DNA of 64,000 nucleotides, taken from the NCBI RefSeq assembly GCF_024362695.1, contig NC_065417.1, positions 8,735,001 through 8,799,000 on the forward strand, in the 5' to 3' direction. The position numbers were made by a program, and so were the translations under genes. The notes beneath the pieces were generated by a model that did no database searches, was not told where the DNA came from, and saw only the letters and a program-made list of their open reading frames with translations. Source of the stretch: Pectinophora gossypiella. Its lineage: Eukaryota > Arthropoda > Insecta > Lepidoptera > Gelechiidae. Shown here in pieces: positions 52,185 through 62,848 of this stretch (position 1 is its first letter; each line of letters starts with the position of its first letter).

Positions 52185-52284
52185 ATCTTCTTATCGTGTG
52201 GGTTGTGAGGTGGAATACCAACTTCGTCAACCCTGGTGTCAGGGTTATTACTGAGCCGCCAATGGCCCCTGACATGACTCATCA
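52185..52284 (-). mobile_element. 3' end of tRNA-derived SINE (GAAGAAG family)
   Basis: Plus sense: TTCTTATCGTGTGGGTTGTG, CTGGTGTCAGGGTTATTACT, GGCCCCTGACATGACTCAT. Confidence 0.7.
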
Positions 52285-52562
52285 AAAAATAAAATAATGA
52301 TAATTTTAAATTATATAATGCTTATTTATAAATAAGTACCTGTCTAAGGTGTCCAAAAAATCTTAAATTTTATTAAATAATAATTTATTTATTTAACAAT
52401 TTATTTTACACAGAAACATTATATTATACAAGTTGATTACATACAAATCAGACAAATGGTCCGTCATATCCAACAAAGGACATAATTACAAGTGGCTGCA
52501 AATTCTCTTCAATTTATTTGTGTCTCTGTTCACCTCATTAAGGATTAAGAGATTGAGTTTAT

Positions 52563-53047
52563 ATACAGGGTGTTTAACTAATTATTTCCGTCGTCTTCTT
52601 CTTATCGTGTGGGTTGTGAGGTGGAACACCAACCTCATCAACTCTGGTGTCAGGGTTATGTCCGTGGTGAAAGTATGAAACTGAAAATAATTAAAAAAAA
52701 AAGCACTAAAATTTTCATGAATTTTCTGATAGGAAATTTCACTTGATATCAACTCAGAATCATCCCTTTCAGTATTTTTTACGGTTGCACTTACACCCAT
52801 ACGCATTTGTATGGCTAACTGTACGTACTTGTACAGGGTGTAAATGTCATCGTTACGAATACTGAGGGGGATGACTCGGCCCATTATTCTGAGTTAATAT
52901 CAAGTAGAATTTTCCATCGCAAAAGTGTAGAATTGAAAATATTTTTTTAATTTTGAAAAAAATCATTAATATTTATTAATAATAAAATTAATTTTATTTA
53001 ATAATAATTCTCCTCAGTATTCGTCACGATGTCACTAACACCCTGTT
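52563..53047. mobile_element. Dimeric palindromic MITE, copy 3 (inverted, decayed, with SINE insertion)
   Basis: Two palindrome remnants (about 52563-52792 and 52836-53045) are separated by a linker that is the inverse of the linkers at 36244-36307 and 43971-43999 (ACTGTACGTACTTGTACAGG). A SINE 3' end (52592-52662, minus strand, TTCTTCTTATCGTGTGGG to GGTGTCAGGGTTA) replaces part of the first palindrome. Confidence 0.65.
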
Positions 53048-53345
53048 TGTGATTCATTAATGGTGTACGGGATTATTTCCTCCTTTGACCGTGGGAAAGG
53101 CGGCCAGCGACAGGCATAAGCTAAAAGCTAATAAAAGCTCTATAAAAGATTTCTTTAATATTTTCCCGGCGAAGAGTAAGCTGTTTTAACCCAAAAATAT
53201 CGCAGATTTACCCCCCGCCTATCCTTTTAAATGGCATCATATTTTTGATAGCTATGCTGTAAAAATTTGACACGCTCTTATCCCCATTGTAAATGAGTGG
53301 ATTATTTGTAGCTAAAGTCCCTTTTTCTTGCATCTTTAATGTAAG
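53048..53345. other. No gene recognised
   Basis: Short spacer. A 63-codon minus frame (53208-53399) runs into the hairpin. Confidence 0.3.
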
Positions 53346-53414
53346 AAAAATGGACTCAGAATGCTTAAGAATAAAAGGGCACCTTTTATTCTTAAGCATT
53401 CTGAGTCCATTTTT
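53346..53414. repeat. Perfect 33-bp inverted repeat with 3-base loop
   Basis: Arms 53346-53378 and 53382-53414 are exact complements (starting AAAAATGGACTCAGAATGC) around a GCA loop. No TIR-type transposon ends or target duplication are seen. Flanks are unrelated beyond the arms. Confidence 0.9.
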
Positions 53415-53523
53415 AGGTTTAAGTGCTAAGATTAGTGTGCTAAGACTAATTATTTATTAAATAGGTATATCAAGTTAAGCTTAATAGCTACTTATAAGTC
53501 TTTATAAAAGCGAGTAGTAGTTT

Positions 53524-53847
53524 TTGACGTGACTTATTGTAGATTTGCCGCAGATGGCCTTAACTACTTGGCCGGACGAATGGGGAGCGCTGAGGGCTCT
53601 TACCCGGTACAACGTTTAAGACAACAGGCCTGACGGTGTCCAGTTGGGCGCGAACCTCGGCTCGGGGCGTCGCCTGAGAGGAAAAATGTTTGAAAGAATT
53701 AATCGACCCTAGCGTGTCGATAGCGGTAAGCGCTGATTGAGGGAAATCGTCGACCGCGCAAGCGGCAAGATTGGTAGAAAGGGGTCCTGAAGTGTTTGGT
53801 GTCGCGAGTTGATGAGCCGCCTCTATTGCTAGAGTAATCGGGTCTCA
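53524..53847 (-). mobile_element. 5'-truncated Jockey-like LINE, reaches into ORF2 end
   Basis: Plus sense starts TTTTTGACGTGACTTATTGT and extends through GGGGTCCTGAAGTGTTTGGT to the coding region (complement of the Ile-Ala-rich and Arg-rich C-terminus). A segment GCAAGCGGCAAGATTGGTAG replaces the usual codons near 53757-53776. Confidence 0.8.
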
Positions 53848-54181
53848 AAATTTTACAATGGCATTTGTTTAGGCTAAGCATTTAAAATCTCTAAAATGTG
53901 GTGTTAATTTCCTATCAGGTCTGGGATCAGCTATAAATCTGGCTTTTAATATCCCTTTTGGGGATAGAATTTCCTACGAACAATGACCGAAAGTGCCTTG
54001 GGGTAAGTTTTTTTCTTCTAATTTTCTATTGGTAAACGTTTGTAGACGTTAGGGCACGTACCTACTGAGTAGTCAAATGTTTAGGTTGATTGTTATTATG
54101 TACTAATTCCTTGATTCATGATAGGTGTAGGCAGAGACATAAAATCTCATAAAACGATTTGCAGTCGATTCAGATCGTAAT

Positions 54182-54282
54182 CGAATAGCAATATTGCTAT
54201 TTGACATTTGTTGACATTGCGCACTTTTTTTTACATGCACAGATGTCAAACTGCAATATACTTTTTAAAATGAATTATTTCG
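54182..54282. mobile_element. MITE fragment (GGGGTTAAA family, centre only)
   Basis: AATAGCAATATTGCTATTTG, GACATTGCGCACTTTTTTT and GATGTCAAACTGCAATAT match the central part of the copies at 1140 and 2246. The terminal GGGGTTAAA ends are gone. Confidence 0.6.
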
Positions 54283-54322
54283 CTACCGCTGAATACTTTG
54301 AGATTATACCGTCAAAATTGAG

Positions 54323-54460
54323 TGTCATCTCCCTAGCATTAACCTGTTTTTCACAGAGTCCGCTTACCTAACCTGAAGATTTGACAGGTCCAGTTTTTTT
54401 ACAGAAGCGACTGTCAGTCTGAGCTTTCAACCCGCGAAGGGAATACCAGCCCAATATAGT
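54323..54460 (-). mobile_element. 3' part of SINE (CATGAATTCG body family)
   Basis: Plus sense: TCATCTCCCTAGCATTAACC, ACCTGAAGATTTGACAGGTC, ACAGAAGCGACTGTCAGTCT, ACCCGCGAAGGGAATACCAG. Confidence 0.75.
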
Positions 54461-54481
54461 GTCAAAATTGTGTGTACGATG

Positions 54482-54668
54482 TACTTCTTCTATCGCGTGG
54501 GTTGTGAGGTGGAGTACCAACCTCATCACCCCTGGTGTCAGGGTTACTATTGAGCCGCCAAAGGCCACTGACATGGCTCATGTAACGACTACTTACTTAC
54601 ATCAGTAAGCAGTAACCGGGACCAACGGCTTAACGTGCCCTCCGAAGCACGGATCAATTTACTTTTTA
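54482..54668 (-). mobile_element. 3' part of tRNA-derived SINE (GAAGAAG family)
   Basis: Plus sense: CTTCTTCTATCGCGTGGGTT, CCTGGTGTCAGGGTTACTAT, GTAACCGGGACCAACGGCTT, CCCTCCGAAGCACGGATCAA. It directly follows another SINE 3' end at 54323-54460. Confidence 0.75.
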
Positions 54669-55585
54669 CGATGTACTATATAATGTTGATATGGCTCATA
54701 AACTGGCTTTACAAATTGAAGCTTCGCTATAGCGACGTTCGTCCGTTCGTGCATTTGTTCGGGTCGTTCACTTCATTGTGCTGTAGCCTTTATCGTCCTT
54801 TTGTGATTCTGCACACGTCCAAGCCTCTTTATTAACTCTGTTGGGTAACTCAATTTGGCGTTGAAGGGATGACGAGAAGGGCTAGCTGGCTAGTATAGCT
54901 ACAGTGTACGTGTAACGGCTACTCTTGTGTTAGAAAAATATATCCTGTAAACGAATCGGACCGTACAGCCCCGTTGATGGATGGAGAGAAAAACATGAAA
55001 CAATGTTATTGGTCATTTTTGCTCGTATTTTTTTAACATCGTGTGTGTTAGGTTGTAGTTTTAGCCGTACCGCGAATTTTACAATTCGTTTGTTGTCAAA
55101 AATCCATTGTATTCCTAGTTTTAAAGTAGCTTTAACAGTATCTAACTTTCTTTTCTTATTTATAGAATGGAAGTAGCCGAGTTTTCCTTGTACAAATATT
55201 TTGTTTTTCACAAAATAAGTTTTCTGTGTTTCATCAAAACTACATTCGCTACCCACTGACTAATGGGTCACTATGTTATTTTAATTGCTTTGCACTCAAA
55301 TAACCACAGTCAATTAACTTGCAAATGTAGAGGTAAAAGCGAAAATACATTATTGTACTACACGGAGAGCCATAAGGCAACCTGCAGACACTGCTGATAT
55401 TTATCCCGAGATGGATGTGATGTATGGTCACACTCCATACAATCGACTCGACTTGTGCTTTGACACGCGCGTATGTGTGAGTGACCTACTACGGTTTACG
55501 CAAAATTTGTATCTACATAGTAGTATATAGTTGATTAATAATGTTTCAGAAATTAGAAATTTTAATATGAATACATCTGCTGTCT
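54669..55585. other. 0.9-kb stretch with no gene recognised
   Basis: The 108-codon minus frame 55256-54930 (Lys/Phe-rich, start MGSECSFDETQKTYF) is the only frame of size. No domain is recognised and there is no promoter or splice context. Confidence 0.35.
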
Positions 55586-55680
55586 CTATAACATAACATA
55601 AACTTATGTATCCCAATTAGGGTAGTCATAGGTACATCCATCGCAAGACGAACCAAGCATAAGTACACTCGCTTCACCGC
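55586..55680 (+). repeat. Dispersed repeat fragment (TCCCAATTAGGGTAGTCA)
   Basis: CATAACATAAACTTATGTAT, CCCAATTAGGGTAGTCATAG and ATCCATCGCAAGACGAACCA look like a dispersed SINE/LINE segment known to me from other lepidopteran sequence. No head or tail is visible. Confidence 0.35.
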
Positions 55681-56782
55681 GTTTTATGTTGACCACTATG
55701 ACAGGTAGTGAGCTGTATCGCCGTCTATTATGGTCGAGCCGACTGTGATAGTGAAAAATGCACTTAATTTCTTTTTGTTGTCTCTAAATTTAAGTATTAA
55801 AACAAGTGGTAGTAACCAGTTACTTTATCATTTTACAACTATTAATAATAATATCATAACACTGTCATAATTATTAACAACATAACACTGTCAAAACATC
55901 TTTCCATACATACATATTATATAAATATTTCTCACTTTACCCCAGTGAGAGAGACTATGGTATTCCATTTCAAAACACCTTTACTCAATGACTCAATTCT
56001 AAAAGTATCTCAATGAATTAGTGTTCCTATAGGCTATAAGGCTAGGAGTAAATGAAGAAAAACACAAGTAGGTATTGCCATATGATGATATCACTTTACA
56101 ATATTTAGTGTGACTTTGGACGCTTTGCTGCGAATAACTAGCACTCAGTTGGAAGCCACTAATGTGTTCCGACGGGAGTCAACACGCCGGATGACGTTTT
56201 AGTAATATTTACTCCCACTAAAAGCTGGACCCCTATCTAACTTTACGTACATGTATATATACTCTATGGTACATTTTTTATACTATTTAAAAATGGCCGC
56301 CGCACACACACACACACACACACAACACACATCTTTGTTTGTTGTATTTTTTTTTTTCATTTTCATTACCATAGTTATTGAGTAAAAAGTATATTATTGT
56401 ACCTCAAATAATAATGAAGTATGTCAATTTGGGAAGACACTGGCTACTGAAATAGTCTAGTTTAGGAGCCAGGGTCTTATTTATAATTGTTACTTGTTTT
56501 TTGTACGGAATAAACTTTCTCTCTTTCTTTCTTTAGTCGTTTCGGGGTGCAAGCGGTTCGGACCACGGTGCGAATAGACTGATGTCCTTTTTTAATGAGT
56601 ACAATCGGATTACTGTTTAAATCGATGCCTGAAAGCTTCATAAACACTTCATAATTATTAACAAAATATGGTTTTATAACAAATTATAGTTCTTGAAAAT
56701 CAATAATTTATTTTGCAAATACAAAAATATATCAGTCTGTTTGTGTGTATCAAGTCGACTTTGGGTTTGGATTATCTTTCTT
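55681..56782. other. Unassigned stretch with (CA)n microsatellite
   Basis: (CA)n at 56304-56322. A LINE-like 3' end at about 56480-56536 ends GTACGGAATAAACTTTCTCT plus (TTTC)n, plus strand. No credible frame. Confidence 0.5.
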
Positions 56783-56985
56783 TTACTATACATGGTATTA
56801 CTGACATCGTAACGAAAACATTGAGGGATAATTCAGACCACGATTCTGAGTTGATAGAATTGAAAATAATAAAAAAATCATGAATTTTGCAACGGATAAT
56901 TCCACTTGATGTAAACTCAGAATCATGGTCTGAATCATCACCCTTAGTATTCGTTACGATGTCACTAACACCCTGTAGATAATTA
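56783..56985. mobile_element. Palindromic MITE, monomer of the dimeric family
   Basis: ATGGTATTACTGACATCGTA, GATTCTGAGTTGATA, then CTCAGAATCATGGTCTGAAT and CGTTACGATGTCACTAACAC. One arm is shortened. Confidence 0.7.
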
Positions 56986-57003
56986 TATCCTCCTCCAGCA
57001 CCC

Positions 57004-57056
57004 ATGTTTGTACGGCCAAGTAGAGAATGCTATCCGAGTAAAATTCACGCCGAAAA
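57004..57056 (+). mobile_element. Decayed Jockey-like LINE 3' end
   Basis: TTTGTACGGCCAAGTAGAGA, ATGCTATCCG, CACGCCGAAAAAA resemble the last 53 bp of the family. Confidence 0.5.
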
Positions 57057-57177
57057 AATCGTTTTGACGTATAATTTGTTAGAATATCTATCGAAGTTTT
57101 ATCTCCCGCCGTGCATTGAAGTTGATAATTATGATAATCCGTATAATTGTTATTAAAATATAAGTAATTGTTTACCA

Positions 57178-57330
57178 GAATCAGAATAATTTATTCAACG
57201 TAATTAGCAAGGACAAACTTGTTGAACCCCAATTTAACATTTTTGAATCTGGATGAGGAGAAGAAATGACAAGAAACTGCAATAGCAACACATCATTTGA
57301 ATCAATGTATACATTACAAGTTTTTTTACT
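57178..57330 (-). mobile_element. LINE 3' end
   Basis: Plus sense AGAATAATTTATTCAACG followed by TGGATGAGGAGAAGAAATGA and GACAAGAAACTGCAATAGCA, comparable in layout to 9640-9855. Confidence 0.4.
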
Positions 57331-57807
57331 TTAAAACAGTTTATTAAATTATTAATTTACATAATATAAAATTAGCCAAAATAAAAATAATATAAAAAAC
57401 AAAACAAAAATACTTAATTACTTTCTTGCTAGGTGAGGTGTGGGTATTTAGATCATCTTGCGATGAATGTAACTCTGACTTCTGACTAACTCATAGCCCT
57501 GAGCATATCTTAAGCTATCGCACTGAACTGTGTTTCCGCCTATTGGTACAAACGTACTGCAGTATTTCAAAGTAATGCAATTTATCTAGTAAATATCAGG
57601 ACCAGGGTAATACTCTAATGGAAGTGGGAACGCGGTGCTATTTTGTTTCATAGTAAATAAATATTTTTCTCTGAATCAGGCACTGCTATAAATCGATTAG
57701 GCAGGGTGGCTTTCGTCGGTAGCCGTACTCAGTAAGATTATAGTGCGGTATAAGTTAGTAGCGATATTCTGAAAACGAAAAACGAGAGAGTATAACGTCA
57801 CATAACC
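57331..57807. other. No gene recognised
   Basis: AT-rich, no frame of note. Confidence 0.3.
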
Positions 57808-58098
57808 ACATCTTCTTCTACTTATCGTGCGGAATACCAACCTCATCGACACTGGTGTCAGGGTTATTATTGAGCCACCAAAGGCTTGACAAGACTCGTG
57901 TAATGACTACATACTTACATCAGTAAGTAGTAACTTCGGTAAGCAGTATCTTACTTTCGGACATCAGGTGATCAGCCGGAAATGTCCTAACCAAAATAGG
58001 GATCACAAAGTGATTTTTGTGACATTCCCCCATCGGGATTCGAACCCGAAGCCTCCGGATCGTGAGCCCAACGCTTTACCATTGGACCACGGCCGTTA
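57808..58098 (-). mobile_element. Full-length tRNA-derived SINE (GAAGAAG family)
   Basis: Plus sense: TCTTCTTCTACTTATCGTGC, CTGGTGTCAGGGTTATTATT, AGGTGATCAGCCGGAAATGT, AGTGATTTTTGTGACATTCC, head complement GGATTCGAACCCGAAGCC and CCATTGGACCACGGCC. The module with GTGCTTCGGA is partly deleted. Confidence 0.75.
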
Positions 58099-58282
58099 CA
58101 TAACCACATGTTGTTAGGTATATACTTACGTGCACTAATAGGTGTCAACATTATTAGCGTCTAGTAGATACTTATATAAAATTTATCTGAAACGATTTAA
58201 ACGCCAACGATACGTGTGTATAGAAACAAAACTTTGGGTCGATAAATCTATTACTTGTTATTATGTAAAATGGTTTTGACAA

Positions 58283-58552
58283 TTATAAACTCACGCCTAT
58301 TTCCCACAGGGGTAAGCCGAGACTATGGAATTCAATTTGCTTCGACCCTGACACATTTCTCTTGCTTCCTCCACATTCATCTAACGTTTCATACAGTACT
58401 GAATGTTTTCTAAGGACATTTCCAATTTGGTCGCCTTCCTCTGCCAGCCCTACCACCGACCTTCGCTTTATATATTGCTTTCGTAATCCTATTATCCTTC
58501 ATCCACTCTACCATGTCCAAATGAACTTAACATTCCCTTCCCAATCTGATTT
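58283..58552 (-). pseudogene. Decayed LINE ORF2 C-terminus and 3' UTR, second copy
   Basis: Matches 13816-14150 through CTATTTCCCACAGGGGTAAG, TTCTCTTGCTTCCTCCACAT and CTTCCTCTGCCAGCCCTACC (plus sense). A deletion and frameshifts remove the open frame. Confidence 0.7.
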
Positions 58553-58724
58553 CAAATAATATTTAAAAAAATGCACATCAAAAAGAAAATGTCAACAGAA
58601 TCGGGCTTGCCTCTGGAAAATCAGAAATAGTGCATTCATTGATATGTAGGTAACCAGTGAGTGAAACCATTTATTGCCTCCGCTAAATGTATAATTTGAC
58701 TGTGGATTGAACTTTATTCTATAC

Positions 58725-58892
58725 TACTCAATCAATCAATAATTCCTTATTGCACATGTAACATAATAATAGGACAGTTTCAGACGAATAAAATAAGCAC
58801 AACAGGCGCCCTTATTGTCAAGCAATACAATACAATACAATACGAAAACGCTTTATTGCACATATTAACACAACACTAAAAGCAATTACAAA
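58725..58892 (-). mobile_element. Two LINE 3' tails in a row
   Basis: 58729-58745 (CAAT)n then TTCCTTATTGCACATGTAAC, and 58823-58845 (AATAC)n then GCTTTATTGCACATATTAAC. Both are complements of AATAAA-type 3' ends with simple-repeat tails. Confidence 0.5.
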
Positions 58893-58921
58893 TGAAGCAA
58901 TATTATTTGTGTTCACTAAAT

Positions 58922-59075
58922 ACTGGGTGTTAGTGACATCGTAACGAATACTGAGAGGGATGATTCAGACCATGATTCTGAGTTAATATCTAGTGGAATT
59001 TTCCGTCGCAAAATTCATGAAATTTTGAGTTTTGTTTTTAATTATTTTCAATTCCATATTGTGCTTTTAGCTGCA
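58922..59075. mobile_element. Left half of the palindromic MITE family
   Basis: GGGTGTTAGTGACATCGTAA, GATTCAGACCATGATTCTGA and TTCCGTCGCAAAATTCATG form the left arm. The right arm is replaced by the repeat that follows. A fragment with the same junction (CATATTGTGYTTTWAGCTGC) is at 60475-60600. Confidence 0.65.
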
Positions 59076-59280
59076 TAGAACCCAAATTTCAATAAAAAAA
59101 ACAATAATGACAAATTATCGAAAATTTTCGATGTAATGGAGACAACAGCTGCTCGAACGGGTCAACGGCCACACGCACCGCGCGCCGCGCGCCCCGCGCC
59201 GCACGCCGGCGGCGGCGCGGCGGCGGCGCGGCCTACAAAGTAGGCACTACGAACCGGTCCTATTTCTTTCTCTGTCTATC
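59060..59280. repeat. Repeat with very GC-rich core
   Basis: TAGCTGCATAGAACCCAAAT, an AT-rich part, then GAACGGGTCAACGGC, a GCGCC/GGCGGC-rich core (59175-59232) and AAAGTAGGCACTACGAACCG. A related copy at 60560-60770 keeps both flanks (AAGCTGCATAGAACACACAT; AAAGTAGGCGAACAGATACT) but not the GC-rich core. Confidence 0.5.
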
Positions 59281-59313
59281 GTAAATTATAAATTTATTTT
59301 ATTCTTATTCTTA

Positions 59314-59490
59314 AATGGACGGATAATCAACAGGCATAAAATTTATGGAATACACGTCAATTTTAAGCAGAAATCTAAAACAACCGACAGATTTAAGTTG
59401 ACAGCACACGTCAAACGGTTTGCATACCAGCGAGATACCTTTTTGATTCGACCGGGTTATTCATTCATTTACTCATAGGAATCGGGGCCA
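59314..59490. mobile_element. MITE fragment (GATTCCTGYA family)
   Basis: GGACGGATAATCAACAGGCA, ACACGTCAATTTTAAGCAGA, TTGACAGCACACGTCAAACG and ATAGGAATCGGGGCC match the copies at 11075 and 42545 (inverse sense). Confidence 0.6.
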
Positions 59491-59710
59491 TTATCTACCT
59501 AAAACAGTTGAAACAGTAAATAATTGTATTCTTTGTTGTCATTAGAATAACTAACAACCAACTAACACAACCACCACAGATAAGGTAATTAGTTACCTAC
59601 TATGTCAACCATCCACCAACTTAGTATGTAAGTACCTACGCAAAACCTCGCTACACAAAAATCGAGCGAGATCGCGTCTAGAATTGGGCGGACACTCCGC
59701 CAGAGTGTTG
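59491..59710. other. Nothing recognised
   Basis: AT-rich spacer that becomes more GC-rich toward 59690. Confidence 0.3.
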
Positions 59711-59712
59711 CC

Positions 59713-59908
59713 TATCGATATTCTATCGATACCTAGTTAAAAAAAACCAATAGTAGGTACCTATCGATAGATCTTTTAGATCAATACCCATTATTGTTAC
59801 AAAGCAAGACCTATCGGTACTATCGCTAGTATCGATTTAAATGTACTTAGACAATTCGATAGTTTAGACAATTTTCAAGTTCAACAATTGATAATCTACC
59901 TATCGATA
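59713..59908. promoter_or_regulatory. Cluster of TATCGATA palindromes
   Basis: Four exact TATCGATA octamers at 59713-59720, 59724-59731, 59762-59769 and 59901-59908, plus one-off variants (TATCGGTA, TATCGCTA, TATCGATT) between them. TATCGATA is the core bound by DREF/BEAF-type factors in insect promoters. They may instead be part of a short dispersed repeat. Confidence 0.4.
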
Positions 59909-60099
59909 GTTCGGCAACTCCGCCGCGTAGGCAATGTCGGCATCTTCAAAGAAAAAAATTGTCCGAGAGGAGTGATCTTATTTTTCTTGTTACATGTTGG
60001 TACCGAGGTACTAAGTACTAAGTTATTCGTGGTTTTAAATCTCATTGTTAAATCATCAGTAAAGAACTAATTAAACCTATCCTGTTCTGTGTACAATAT

Positions 60100-60322
60100 T
60101 CATGTAACGGCTACGTGCTTACATAAGTACCTAGTAGACGGGAGCAACGACTTAACGTACCTTCCGAAGCACGGATCATTTTACTTTCGGACAATCAGGT
60201 GATCAGCCTGTAACGTCCCAACCAAAGGCCTTATAAACAGATTTTTGTGATATGTCCCTACCGGAATACGAACCCGGACCCTCCGCATCCCATCGCTCAA
60301 CCACTGGACCACATAGGCCAAG
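60100..60322 (-). mobile_element. tRNA-derived SINE (GAAGAAG family), tail truncated
   Basis: Plus sense: CCTTCCGAAGCACGGATCAT, GACAATCAGGTGATCAGCCT, TGATATGTCCCTACCGGAAT, then the head complement CAACCACTGGACCACATAGG. Confidence 0.7.
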
Positions 60323-60774
60323 AAGGTTCTAAGACATAATTAAAGGATCCTGGGACGCAAGACCTCCGAGTTAGGGCTTGTTTGATCTGTCTTGATGGAT
60401 ACTCGGACGTGAATAGCCTCACGGATCAAGGGCAACGCGCGCCAATAAAGTAGGCATTACGAACAGATACTAGGTATTTCTTTGAGTTGATAGGTATCAA
60501 GTGAAGTTTCCTGTCGCAAAATTCATAAAAAAATTAGATTTTTTTCAGTCCCATATTGTGTTTTAAGCTGCATAGAACACACATTTAAAATAAACAAATA
60601 AAAATTACTAATTATTAAATTTTATCAATGTCATCAATAATAATAATAACGTATCTACAACTTCAGCTATGCGCAGGTGAATAGCCGGCGCACGGGTCAA
60701 GGGCAACGCTCGCCAATAAAGTAGGCGAACAGATACTATTTCTTTCTCTGTCACTTGCACCATAAACATACTTC
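60323..60774. repeat. Repeat related to 59060-59280, with MITE fragment
   Basis: GGATCAAGGGCAACGCGCGC (60424-60443) and GGTCAAGGGCAACGCTCGCC (60694-60713) are two copies of one block. Between them lies a palindromic-MITE fragment (60480-60550, AAGTGAAGTTTCCTGTCGCA). Confidence 0.5.
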
Positions 60775-61186
60775 TCTCTCTCTCTCTAGTCGTCGGCTCG
60801 ACTCGGCCGCGGCCGGTGCGTCGTCGGCGCCCTTAGTCGGCGCCTTTGATTGATGCTTTGCGCTAACGCCGCCGCGCGCTTCCGCTCAGTCGAATACTAA
60901 GCTTGACCCGAATCGCGTGATGTTTTTCGAGGATATTTTTTTCGTGTTTGTGAGTATTTGTTTCATTCTGTAAATGAGTAGTGTCGACTATGATGATAGA
61001 TCATAGACCATTTACTGCGCAAAAGTATGGAAGATTGTTGATGTTTATTAAAGAGCAAGGTGTTGTGTTTGTGAGTGCGTGTGATACCTACCTACCGCGG
61101 AGGAAACGTGATGTTGCATACCTACGTGACGTGACATGTTCTAGGGTACCTACCTAGGTACTTCATCCGAAGGAATAACAATTAAG
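60775..61186 (+). promoter_or_regulatory. Candidate promoter and noncoding first exon of a host gene
   Basis: A GC-rich patch (CGTCGGCTCGACTCGGCCGC) with CG-rich steps ends in GCTCAGTCGAA, an arthropod initiator-like TCAGT at 60887-60891. About 300 bp later AATTAAG/GTAAGG (exon end 61186) is a near-consensus splice donor. No long ORF lies between, so it would be a 5' untranslated exon whose partner exons lie beyond the window. TATCGATA sites lie 1 kb upstream. Confidence 0.35.
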
Positions 61187-62150
61187 GTAAGGCAAGAGTA
61201 GGGTTTTTATTGTTAATAAGTTAGGAACGTTTTAATAACTGGTAGGTAGGTACCGTGCGTGAAAAATCGTGGTAGTAGGTGTTCTACTTCAACAAACTCA
61301 ACATTTTTAAACGTTGCACCACTAAGCATCTAAATACAAGAGAATGAAAACTCCTACCTAGATACAACATCGTATCACGCACGCACGCGTAACGTAGCCG
61401 TGCGTAGGTTTAACGTCTGTGTGCCGCGTTGTTCGACTTACATTGCGGCACAGTAAAAATTCAAAATCTTAATTAAACATTTGCGACAAGAAAAACACCC
61501 ACCATCGTTTTTAGTACAATCAAATAGGCGTTCCATTTTTTTTTCGTTACGATGTCCCTAACACCCTGTATACGATAGGTAAGTATGTAAGTCTTTCACC
61601 ATTGAAAAATGTCTCAAAATCTTTTAGTTTAAACCGTTTTCTTCTATTCTTGCTGTTTCGATTCCTTGGAATTTCGATGAAGCAAATTGAGCTTAAGGGA
61701 TTGTAAGAAATACCAAAGTAGAGTAGGCATGCTTTACCTTTCCAATTTAATTTATAAACGTTAGGGTTCGATTTTTTAAAGTAGATTGCAAATGTGTACG
61801 TCGGTTCCTATTAAGCCATCGAAAATACGAGTAAGTACGTAAATATGTAAGTACATGTTTAATGAAAGATCTTTTTTCAAAGGAAAGGTACAAAATTTGA
61901 AAAGTACTTATATATACCTAAATATGTTTTAGATCACTATTAGCTGTACCTACGCGTTCTATGTTTTTATGCGCTCCTAGTTAAGAAAGAAATATTATAA
62001 GAAACGAAATAATGTAGATACAATAGCCTTACGATATCGTAATATAATGCTGGTTTTTCGGACGCAATAGTTAAATAATGGAAATTGGATTTTAACAGGT
62101 CCCGACCATATCCTCAGCTAGACTAGGAGTAAAGAGCAAATGAAAGTGGT
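61187..62150. other. Unassigned stretch, possibly intronic
   Basis: Contains the right end of a dimeric-family MITE (TTCGTTACGATGTCCCTAAC ACC, 61543-61570). Otherwise no frame or repeat is recognised. Confidence 0.4.
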
Positions 62151-62154
62151 ATGT

Positions 62155-62240
62155 ATCTACTCAGCCCGTGTCCCTCCACTGCTGGGAAATAGGCCTCCTC
62201 TCTTTCGCGCCATTTTTTCCGATAAGTCTCATTCACTGCT
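62155..62240 (-). mobile_element. LINE/SINE 3' tail fragment
   Basis: Plus sense CCGTGTCCCTCCACTGCTGG and GAAATAGGCCTCCTCTCTTT, the complement of a common AGGCCTATTTCCCAGCAGTG 3' end. A 93-codon frame across it (62168-62449) is not credible. Confidence 0.5.
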
Positions 62241-62724
62241 TTTCGCAATTCACAATGTCATTCGACCATCGGGCTAGTGGTCTGTCTCGCTATCGTAAGA
62301 GAAAGCATAGAATTCGTTTAATCGTCTTGTCAATACAGTACCTATTTCCTATTAGTACATTTATAATAGTCGAAGTTTCAAATTTAAATCCAATCAAGGA
62401 TTTCGTTCAACCTGTATTTTCCCGCAGCGTTGTGCGCATAAGTTTATAAGTTTATATAATATACGTCATACAGTTTATTGTACGTAAACGAAATAGCTGG
62501 TGAGAGCAAGCATTACAATAATGAAAGTTATAAAACGAATGTGTCTCGACATTAACACAAATACCACGAAGCCTTTCATGAAAGTTAATTACAGTTTACA
62601 TAGGAATGTATTGGAGCTGTTTTAATGAAATTTCGCCAGGGCTTAATTTCATTTTAGTATCGCGAAGAATGCAAGCTTTTGTGAAAGTGGTCTCAATTTT
62701 CTTTGTCACGATTGTAACGAAGAG
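62241..62724. other. No gene recognised
   Basis: AT-rich, no known repeat. Confidence 0.3.
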
Positions 62725-62728
62725 CGAA

Positions 62729-62806
62729 CCGTGGTAGTGCAGTTCGTAGAACGCTTGCCTCTTACTTTGAGGTTGCAGGTTCGAATCCAGCACAGGCCTA
62801 AATCAA

Positions 62807-62848
<42 letters not shown>

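Noticed and set aside
56304..56322. Functional meaning of the (CA)n tract
   Set aside because: An ordinary microsatellite with no associated feature.
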